DNA of 64,000 nucleotides from Aquilaria yunnanensis (Eukaryota > Streptophyta > Magnoliopsida > Malvales > Thymelaeaceae): assembly GCA_039654915.1 (NCBI GenBank), contig CM077594.1, positions 71,294,393 to 71,358,392 on the forward strand, in the 5' to 3' direction. Shown here in pieces: positions 55,900 to 64,000 of the stretch (within the stretch, counting starts at the first letter, position 1; each line of letters opens with the position of its first letter). The notes under the pieces were generated by a model. It had not been told where the DNA came from, ran no database searches, and worked only from the letters and a program-made list of their open reading frames with translations. Position numbers and translations under genes: made by a program.

Positions 55900-57222
55900 C
55901 TCATTTATATGGCCCAAGTGACAGTGCCAGAGATAGGTCAGGTTTGAATCATTTAATCTAACCTTCTTGGTATTCACATTATAGATTGGATCTTCGAGGT
56001 CTAGAACATACAACCCATTGCTAAGTTGAGCACTACCACAAAAGATTTCATTCAAATAAATGGAATAACATTTGTCCTTTATTATAATTGAAAAACCTTT
56101 CTTGTCCAAACAAGAAACAGAAATCAAATTTCTACTAAAAGTAGGCACAAAGTAGCAGTTGTCTAATTCTAAAACTAATCCACTAGGTAAAGTGAGAACA
56201 TGAGTCCCTACGGTTAAGGCAGCAACCGTTGGTCCATTTCCAACACGTAGGCCCACTTCACCTCAGGCCAATATTCTACTTCTACTTAGATGCACATTTG
56301 CACAAATGTGAGACCCACTACCAGTATCCAATACCCAAGATGAGGAAGTAGAAAAGTTAGCCTCTTTAACAAAAATACCTGAAGTGGAAGTCTTACTTCC
56401 CCTTTCCTTAGCAAGTTCTTCAAGACAGAGCTTCTCGTTGCACTTCTAGTGTCCAGGTTGGTTATAATGGAAGCACTCCCCTTCATTCGCCACACCACCC
56501 TTTTATTTCAGTGCAGCTAAAGAAGAATTAGCATTGGACTTTCCGTTAGATTTATCCTTCTTCTTGTTGGCTTTTCCCTTTCCTTTGCCCTTTTAAACCA
56601 TCAAAATGTGCTTAGCCTTCTGAAAGTTTTGCTCAGCAGTTCTCAACATGCTAAGCAATTCAGGGAAGGACTTGTCAAGGTCGTTCATTCTATAGTTCAT
56701 GATGAACCGACTGTAGCTTTCAGGCAATGATTGCAAGACTACAACAGCAACCGACTCTTTCTGAAGAGCAAATCCCAAACTCTCAAGATTCTCAATGTAC
56801 CCAATCATCTTGAGCACATGAGGACCCACGGGACTTCCGTCAGACATTTTTCACTGAAACAATGCCATAGAGGTCTCAAACATCTCATGCGTAGCTTGCT
56901 CTTGGAAAAGCATTTTGAGATGTTCGATCATACCGAACGCCCCCATGTTCTCATGTTGCTTATGAAGCTCAGATTCCGTGGTAATAAGCATGAGGCATGC
57001 AACATCCAAAGCATCATCAGAATGCCTCTTGTGAGCATCCCTTTTAGCTCTTAGACCAATGGCAGCAGGCTTATTCGGAATGGGCTGCTCTAGGACATAA
57101 GCCTTTCTCTCTTGCTTGAGGACTATCCTCAAGTTTCGGTACCATTTAAGAAAGTCGGTCCCATTCAATTTTTCCTTCTCAAGGATCGAGCGAAACAAAA
57201 GTGTCGATGTGTTTTGTGCCAT
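55900..57222 (-). pseudogene. D gag and protease remnant
   Basis: From the ATG at 57222 (MAQNTSTL) the minus strand reads through gag with stops at about 56849 and 56594, a decayed zinc knuckle (FHYNQPGH) near 56460, protease DTGSGSH-type motif near 56330, and LRVGNG...LPSGLVLELDN to the pre-integrase WHCHLGHINET, where the solo LTR S3 interrupts. It lacks the 4-nt A-run gain of the young copia element. Confidence 0.88.
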
Positions 57223-57786
57223 GGTTATCTACAACAGTAAATATGCAGTGTAAGAGCCATGTATTTTAAATCATTTAATAAGGACTTTTATTAAATGATA
57301 CTCCCACTATTTTACTCAAAATAATAACCCTCAATATTATTTTGAAACACCTCAGCGTTAAGGTATTCTAGCGGGCCAAGATCCATATTTGACCACAACC
57401 TAAGCCAACTTTGGCTTTTCTCTCAAGTTACAGTTATTTAGGTAGGCAACTCCTTGCCAATTCCATCTTATGCAACTCTTGGATAGTTGGGTGAACAACA
57501 CTTGTCCAAGCTCATCTCATGAACTTAAGCCCAACTCTATGCCTCTAAGGCCCCAATCCTATTAGGATGACTTAGTTAAGTCGGACCCAAAGTTAGCAAT
57601 TTGGATATTACTATTATCCCAACGCGCCTTACCAAGATGAACATAGGTGCTTTGCTTTGGCAAACCCACCCAATGTTGATCAAAGTCTTGACGAGTGCCA
57701 ACATTTGGAAGGCATCACATTTAATGACTTAATACTTGTTTGAAGGATTTTTTTTCTTTGATGTCGCCAATTTGTTATCTTCGGTT
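57223..57786 (-). other. D 5' leader, partial
   Basis: Non-coding, matches the first part of the leader of the young copia element upstream of its ATG (34593-35160). Cut by element E at 57787, so the G+C-rich palindromes of the family are not in view here. Confidence 0.85.
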
Positions 57787-58588
57787 TGATAGCCAACTGG
57801 CTTACACTTAGATAGCCTCTAGGGATAACTGAAAAGTACCACCATCGATGGTACATCTGACCAAACTCAGAAAATGGATGCTCACCACCCTCGGTTGATG
57901 ACACAACCACCCTTGAAAGGACATACTGCGCCATCCTCGGTAAAGTGATTTGGCGACCTCGGGAAACCATTTCTCCATCCTCGGTAAAATATAGCGTTCG
58001 CTGAAGGTGGTCCACTCTGCAGAGGAGCCTCCCTCTGCGGCCCTTGAGAGCAAAAACCGAATCGATGGAGACCCGTCTGCCGAAGGGGCATTACCCCCCG
58101 AAGAGGGCCCATCATCGAAGGAGTTCTCACCCATATAAGATAAAGATAGTTAGGAGCCTCTGGCACAGAGACCATGCACACGCCCCTGACACACAGGCCT
58201 CCCACGGGTCTGACCTCTGGCCAGAACGGCCTATGGCCAGCTGGAGATCCCCATCCCTGAAGGTACAAATCGTATCTGGCCGAACACCTGTCATGATCTG
58301 AGTGGGCTGTGTCAAACGAACTTCCCCCAAAGCCCTCCTATAAATACTTGGGGAACGACCATGGTAAGGACAGAACCTGAACCCCTAATAGAATTCTGCT
58401 CCTTATTCTCTTCCATACTTGCCAAATAGTAACTTGGGCGTCGGAGCCTCCTTCCTCAAAACACACTCCGAGGACCTCCTAACCCCTGTTCTTTTGAGTC
58501 TTTCAGGCGATCTCACGCTGGAAGTCTCCTCTACCAGCATTTCTACACCGGAAGTCCCTCTCAGGCCCACCATGTCACACAACGAAGA
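57787..58588 (+). repeat. 5' LTR of E, lacking its last bases
   Basis: Begins TGATAGCCAACTGGCTTA with the family hairpin. It has TATAAATAC at 58339-58347 and a decayed box ACACCTGTC. Compared with F, about 14-16 bases including the terminal CA are missing just before the primer site. Confidence 0.85.
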
Positions 58589-58606
58589 TGGCGCCGTCTG
58601 TAGAAA
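58589..58606 (+). other. Primer-binding site of E
   Basis: TGGCGCCGTCTGTAGAAA, two changes from the sequence shared by B, C and F. Confidence 0.75.
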
Positions 58607-59709
58607 ACTACCCTTAGAAAGCCATCATTGAGATTCGGCGTTCTAAGGACAAAAGACTCCCGAGGTCCCCATCCGCACCAAAAACTCAACCGATGACTGA
58701 ACAACCTGCCGTAAGGACTTCTTTACCGGAGGACGAACGTCCTCTGACGGTCACAATGGGCTTCCTAAGGGATTTCCAACATTCCATCGTGGCTGAAGTA
58801 TCACAACAACTCGACCAGAGGTGGTCTCAACCACCATTAGGCCAAAGGGCCTCTTCACCAACTACACTCTGGGAGAGAAGTCCAAAGTCTACTCACCGGA
58901 GTTCAGGAAGTAATGACTTCAGCGGTGAGTCTTCAACATAGGACATTCCCCCCAGGGGACGTTGTGTTGAAGAAACAACATCAAACGGGCACAGGACCTC
59001 TTACCGGAGAAGCCCGTCGCCATACTGAAGGTCTGCCTCCTTGGTGAAGTTATTCACCGAAGATGAGACATCATTCCCCACTGCCGGAGACTCCCCGGCA
59101 ATGGGAAGAGACCAGTGCCACCACAGTCATGGAGAAGATCCTAGAAAGGTTGGAAAAAGTAGAAAGGCTGATCGCCTGAAAGCCTGTCTTGTCAAGGTTA
59201 TCTGAGACCTTCGCCAGAGAAGAGTCACCCTTCGTCCAGATGGTAGTGGAAGCACCAATGCCAAGTGATTTTCGGGTGCATCCCTTGGGAACCTATGATG
59301 GGCATAGTGACCCTCAAGCCCACCTCACCAAGTACAGGCGTAGCATGGTACTACATGGTGCCGATGACGCTACCCTTTGCAAGTGCTTTGAGGTCACCCT
59401 CTCCAGCCCGGCACCCGCATGGTACAACTCCCTAGGCCCTAGAAGTATAATGAGTTTCGAGGAGCTGTCCACGATGTTCACACAGCAGTTCATCGGTAGC
59501 AGGCCAACGGCGAAGATTCCGGTTCAGATGTTCGACATAGCGCAAAGAAGTGGAGAGACTATTCGTGACTATGTGGAAAGGTTTAACCGAAAGGCCCTGA
59601 GTGTGCTGGACTTCCGTCCCGAAATACGTATTCTCGCCATGATAAGAGGACTTCGGAGAGACTCACAACTCCTCTATGAGTTCTCTAAAGACCCCCCGGA
59701 CACCCTCGA
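58607..59709 (+). pseudogene. E gag remnant
   Basis: Pieces homologous to gag of C and F: ITMxFLRDFQ-like start (58740-58790, TVTMGFLRDFQ), an Arg/Ser-rich middle with stops, then an open stretch 59189-59724 with FRVHPLGTYDGHSDPQAH, YNSLGPRS and RILAMIRGLRRDSQLLYEFSKDPPDTL. The frame is cut by X right after this, where the other copies continue GEFYRRAEQH. Confidence 0.88.
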
Positions 59710-60835
59710 TGTTAGGCTCACCTCCTAAGTGCTTGGCTTAGGCCAAGGAAATATAGAGAAATACTATAAAGGACTATGAAAACAAGGCACAGTGGTGTAT
59801 GTGCAAATTTGAGAACTTTCGGGTCCTAAATGCGCAAAGAAAACTGATCAGGGGAAGAATGCAAGAAAATAAAGTAAGGGGACCAAATTGCACATTGAAT
59901 TAGTGGTGTTAATAAAACTACAAAGTTTGAGTAGGCATTTTCGGCCATGCAAAGTTATGTGATGTTACACCCGGAAAGGGCTAAATGACTAAGTCCCGGG
60001 TTAAGATGATTAGTGGAAATAAATAGTTTCCTAATTTGGAAACTTAGCAATTAAATTGAGGAGACATGGAAATTTTTTCGGGAGATCTTAAATTAATTAT
60101 GAAATGGGCATAATGAGTGTTGGACACTCTATGAATTTTGCCTGGCTTAGGCCAAGAGTTTTGGTGATGAAAATGGCAAATTATGAAGTTGAGGGACTTA
60201 ATTGAAGAATTGAAGAAAGATGGAGGACTAAAGGTGAGATTTGGCCAATTTTCATGGCAAATTGTGCCATGGCCGGCCATCACATGAATTTTGCTATTTA
60301 AAATGGCCACATAAGCCTCCACCCATATTATTTAAATTGCCCACATGGATTTGACCCCACCATCACCATAAACAAATATTTTGCCCACCATTTTTGACTA
60401 GTCTTTGTCTCCCACTTTACATTACTTTATTTCACCTCACCATCACTTGTCAAATCAATTCTTTAATGAGCATTTGACTCATTCTCCCCCCTTTTCCATT
60501 CAAAAATTCGGCCATGACATATAAATGAAACAAATGGGTTGTTTTGATGGGACATCACTTTCCTTTGTCCATGAATTATTGCATTTGACTTTTCTCCCCC
60601 ATTTCGAATCAAATGGCAGGCCATCACACTTGAATATGCATTTGGCTTGCATTTGGACCACATTTCCTTCCATGTGCAAGCATACATCCGGCCATACACT
60701 CCCAAAATCATTTCAACACTTACCTCAATCTTTCTCTAGCTCACTTTGCTCTCCCTTCTCTCTAAAAACCAGCCATGGCGTTCTTCCAAGTTCATCATCT
60801 TCTTCCTTGCTTCTAAGATTTGGCCATGAGCAAAC
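59710..60835 (+). repeat. Chromovirus-type LTR (X), partial, interrupted by F
   Basis: Begins TGTTAGGCTCACC at the point where E gag breaks. Its start and general style (GGGACCAAATTGCAC-like phrase, A+T-rich body, CTTGCTTCTAAG near the cut) resemble the LTRs of Z and Y, so it is likely the 5' end of a Tekay/Del-like element or a solo LTR. It is cut by F at 60836. Orientation follows the TGTTAGG start. No gene is seen. Confidence 0.6.
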
Positions 60836-61694
60836 TGATAGCCGAAGGACTATCGCCTCCACCTGGCCAAACTCCCTGCCACTAGAATGCCAGGAGATCT
60901 GGCGCTACCCGGAAAAAGGTGGGATCACACACCTCGGAGAAAAGCCGAAGAGCCCGAGCTCGGCACGCCAGGGAACTTGACGATACTATTAGCCCCCCCA
61001 AAGGTAGTAAACAGACTGCCTTCGGAAAAGTGGCACTAGCTAGTGCAGGCCGAACATGATCTTCCCGAAGGCGGAACTCCCTGAATCTGGGAAACCCCGA
61101 ACTGGGGGCATGTTTCCCGAAGTGGCACGGTTCGTAATAGAGGACGACCTCACCCAGGAACCTCGGGAGTACGGCAGGAGCATTTAAGGAAGCCTCTGAC
61201 ATGTCGCCCACAGACGTCACAAGCCGCCTCAAACGGCGCTCTGACACGCCGACGCCATCAAAGTCACATCATGGCCCGTCTCGGCTCAAGGCTCAAGGAA
61301 GCCTGCCACGATCTACTTGTCCTCTACGCCCAGACATTCAGAGAACATCCGACCGAACACGTGTCATGATCTGAACGGGCTGGACACCACTATAAATAAC
61401 AAGGAATACACCCTGGCAAACGGCTGGCAAATATTCTGACTCCTCACTCTGAGAAAATACGACCAGGCGAGTTCACTGAACCCCTCAGTGCTATTTCCTC
61501 TGCCTTCTCTCAGCACCACTGACTTGGGCGTCGGAGGCTCCTCCCCAGAAAAACACCCCGGGGACCTCCTAACCCACTTTTTCTGAACATCTCAGGCACT
61601 CCCCCTTGGGCAAACCGGCCACCAGGCGTTCTTCCTTTCCGGGAATCCCTCCATCAGTGACCATGACTACCAACGATGAAGCCCCTGGGCATCA
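60836..61694 (+). repeat. 5' LTR of F
   Basis: 859 bp, TGATAGCC to GGGCATCA. Hairpin TGATAG-CCGAAGGA-CTATCG at the start. It has the ACTTGGGCGTCGGAGGCTCC block and the CCTCCTAACC...TCTCAG block near 61568-61602. It ends two bases before the primer site. Confidence 0.93.
61357..61398 (+). promoter_or_regulatory. F LTR core promoter: ACACGTGTC box plus TATA
   Basis: ACACGTGTC (61357-61365) holds the ABRE form ACGTGTC and a G-box core, followed 26 bp later by TATAAATA (61391-61398). The pair recurs with similar spacing in the A, B, C, S2 and S3 LTRs. Confidence 0.7.
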
Positions 61695-64000
61695 TTTGGC
61701 GCCGTCTGTGGGAACCCGCTCTGAGATCACTGTCGTTGAAACTCGGCATTCTAAGGACAGGGGACTCCCGAGGTCTCCGTCCGTGCCTAAGACATAACCG
61801 GCTGCTGAGCAAACATTCCCAGGGACTTCTGCGCCTGAGGAAGACCGCGCTCTAATAATTACTATGAGCTTTATGGGGGAGTTTCAGCGTTCGGTCGTGG
61901 CCGAAATGACACAGCAGATCGACCGAAGGTGGCCACAGCAGACACAGGCCCAAAGCCCGAGGTCAACTCATCGCAGTTCGGGAAGTGGAGACCCACGCGA
62001 AGAGTCATCTACGGAGAATATACCCTTCGGGAAATGGCCTGTGGGACAAACTGGGTCCAAGCGACCGAAAGTTTCCCAGTGAAGGAGTTCGTCGCCTGAG
62101 GCGAGGTCCCTGTCCCCTCAGTGCCAAACTCGCTCCCCGAAGAGGCACCGACGATCTCCCTTCCCAGAGGAAGAGCCTAATGCCACAGTTCTCATGGAAA
62201 GGATACTAGCGCGGCTAGACAGGGTGGAAAAGCAAGTAGCTCGCAAACCCGTCTGGGACAGGCTGACGGGAGCCTTCTGCGAAGATGGGTCCCCATTCAC
62301 CCGGGTGGTGGCCGAGGCAGCCATGCCAGGTGACTTCAGGGTACCTCGGCTGGAGATTTATGATGGCCGCACTGATCCGCAGGCCCATCTGACCAAGTAC
62401 AGACGCAGCACAATAATGCATGGTGCTGACGACGCTACCACATGTAAATGCTTTGAGGTCACCCTCACGGGACCAGCAAGTATGTGGTACAACTCATTGC
62501 CCCCAGGAGCCATCACTGAGTTCCAGGAGTTGTCTACGGCCTTCGCGCAACAATTTATTGGAAGCCGGCCAACGGTGAAGATGCCTGTTTAGATGTTCGA
62601 CATAGAGCAGAGAAACGGAGAAACCATCCGAGACTATGTCGAAAGATTCAACAGGGAAGCTCTAAGCGTCCTGGACTTCCGGCCCGAAATACGCATCCTC
62701 GCCATGACACGGGGCCTTCGGCGAGACTCACAGCTGTTTTATGAGTTCTCAAAGGACCCCCTGGACACCCTCGGAGAATTTTACCGAAGGGCCGAACAGC
62801 ACATGACTGCCGAGGAGCTGAGAATGGCTGGGCCGAAGTCCGATGTCAACCGCGCCGAAGGGTCCAATCAGCAAGCCCGGCATCCAACGGAACAGGCAGG
62901 CCGACCTTGGAGGATGCGGGGAAGCAAAACTTCAAAGCTTCACACCCCTGAGCACTACACGGACAAACATCCTCATGGCACTGGGAAGGCAGGGGACGCA
63001 GATTCGGCGGCCAAGAGCCATGACCGCTGATAACAAGAAAAACATCAAGAAGTTCTGCCAGTTTCACCGCGACCACGGCCACGACACCGAAGACTGCTTC
63101 CAACTGAAGAAGTACATTGAGTCACTGATAAAACTCGGCCAACTTCAGAAATATCTGCGGATGCCTTCCCCAAAAGGAAGAAAAGATGAGGAAGAAAAGG
63201 CCGAAGATGAGGACTACAACTCCGACAGGCGGAGAAACCGAAGTCCGAAAAAGCGCCCTCCTCCTCCTGCAGGGGTGATACAAACCATCACTACGGGGCT
63301 CCCATCCTCGGAAAGAAAGTGAAAGGCCAGAGAGATTGCGGTCATGGAATATCGGAGTCCGGCAAAGAAATTGGCTTGCAAGGATGGATCCACCGTCATC
63401 TTCCCCCATGACGATCCGTTGCTAATCATGGCAAGGATAGGGAACTGGGATGTCAAAAGAGTGTTGCTTGATGATGGATCAAATACTGACGTCCTATTCT
63501 CGCATTTACTGCCAAATTTGGACATCTCCAGCAGCGAGCTCAAGCCTGTCACCTCGCCCACCTTCGGGGTTGGACCGTCCGAACTACCTGTCCTCGGATG
63601 GATTGATCTCCCCCTGATGATGAAAGGAACTTCGGTCGACGGAATAGCTGAGTTGTACGCCTCCACAATGGCGAGATTTATCATCATGGATGTTCCTTCT
63701 TCGTACAATGCCATCCTAGGAAGGCGGACACAGGGTAACTTGCACATTCGCCCTGACGTGAAGTACTTGACTGTCACATTCACCACCAAGGATGGGGATG
63801 CAGAGGTCTTCATAGATCAAGCTGAGGTAAGGAAGGTGTTTGTAAAAGCGCGAAAAGCTCCGGCAAATAACCCCGCACAAATAATGGAGGCAAAGGCGCC
63901 AGAGAAGGGCAAAGAAGAAGATCCCACGAGAGGGGAAACGGAAACAGTAGAACTTGTCCCAGGACAATCTACCCGAATAGGGAAGAGCTTGCCCGAAGGT
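61664..64000 (+). pseudogene. F gag-protease, broken
   Basis: The frame starts in the LTR (MTTNDEAPGHH) and crosses the primer site as in B and C. Stops lie at 61795-61797, 62080-62082 and 62590-62592 (TAG where C has CAG), a frameshift is near 62930, and a further stop is at 63320-63322. Recognisable parts: gag core with FRVPRLEIYDGRTDPQAH (62335-62390), FRPEIRILAMTRGLRRDS, zinc-finger-like FCQFHRDHGHDTEDC (63052-63096), and protease LLDDGSNTDVLF near 63462-63500. The window ends before RT. Confidence 0.92.
61697..61714 (+). other. Primer-binding site of F
   Basis: TGGCGCCGTCTGTGGGAA, identical to B and C. Confidence 0.8.

Larger units (their letters stand above)
39033..57786 (-). mobile_element. 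Element D: older Ty1/copia element in A, host to four Tat-type insertions
   Basis: D has the same family structure as the copia element at 29207. The 3' LTR is 39033-40443 and coding pieces run to the ATG at 57222 plus part of the leader. It is interrupted by a solo LTR (40852-41699), element C (42544-53613), a solo LTR (55012-55894) and element E at 57787. Its 5' LTR should lie beyond the right edge. The 5 bp before the LTR (CGAAC, 39028-39032) is the candidate target duplication. Numerous stops and a YVDN catalytic box mark it as older. Confidence 0.9.
57787..59709 (+). mobile_element. Element E: 5' part of a Tat element inserted in the D leader
   Basis: Plus-strand LTR, primer site and gag remnant, interrupted at 59710 by the chromovirus LTR X. 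The 5 bp before it (CGGTT, 57782-57786) is the candidate target duplication; the partner copy is outside the window. Confidence 0.85.
60836..64000 (+). mobile_element. Element F: 5' part of a Tat element, runs off the right edge
   Basis: 5' LTR (60836-61694), primer site and gag-protease with several stops and a frameshift, related to C over the whole length. The 5 bp before it (CAAAC, 60831-60835) is the candidate duplication. RT and the rest are outside the window. Confidence 0.93.

Noticed and set aside
60463..60980. Open frames across the X/F junction
   Set aside because: They cross an insertion border and have no similarity to known element proteins.

Overview
This window is intergenic nuclear DNA from a flowering plant, built almost entirely from nested LTR retrotransposons. 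I found no host protein-coding gene, rRNA, tRNA or CRISPR array. The plant origin rests on Ty3/gypsy elements of the Tat (Ogre/Retand-like) and chromovirus (Tekay/Del-like) lineages, on Ty1/copia elements primed by initiator tRNA-Met, and on plant-type splice sites and promoter motifs. No genus can be named from this.

Layout. Positions 1-5854 hold the 3' part of an old plus-strand chromovirus (Z), which sits inside the remnant of a Tat LTR (5855-6303). Positions 6304-12464 are old minus-strand chromovirus material (Y: gag remnants, primer site and 5' LTR) carrying a solo copia LTR (8674-10089). A degenerate minus-strand Tat element A starts at 12465 with its 3' LTR and runs out of the window. 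A is split by a young Tat element B (19049-38530), and B is itself split by a young, nearly intact copia element (29207-37526). A is split again at 39033 by an older copia element D. D took four Tat-type insertions: a solo LTR (40852-41699), the full element C (42544-53613), a solo LTR (55012-55894) and element E (57787 onward). E is interrupted at 59710 by a chromovirus-type LTR (X), which is interrupted at 60836 by Tat element F, running off the right edge. The deepest stack is Y > A > D > E > X > F. Exact 5-bp target duplications prove the key insertions: GAGGA, TAGAA, GAATG, CAGCT and AGTCC.

The most interesting content is in Tat elements A, B and C. Besides gag-pol on the minus strand, each carries a second gene on the opposite strand, between pol and the 3' LTR. 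In B and C it has four exons with canonical splice sites that keep one frame of about 708 codons, a TATA box, and a cluster of ACGT-type promoter motifs. The older copy A keeps most of the same intron positions. Antisense ORFs are known in plant Tat elements, so the category is not new; the spliced structure and the promoter are what deserve attention. Between this gene and pol lies a variable tandem-repeat array, with one unit more in B than in C.

B and C are about 1% apart or less, and each has one break in gag-pol and a different break in the antisense gene. Many inactivating changes are C-to-T or G-to-A, including repeated loss of catalytic aspartates, as expected from decay of methylated cytosines. 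All Tat LTRs share a terminal hairpin, an ACACGTGTC box just upstream of the TATA box, and a branch-point/3' splice-site-like block.
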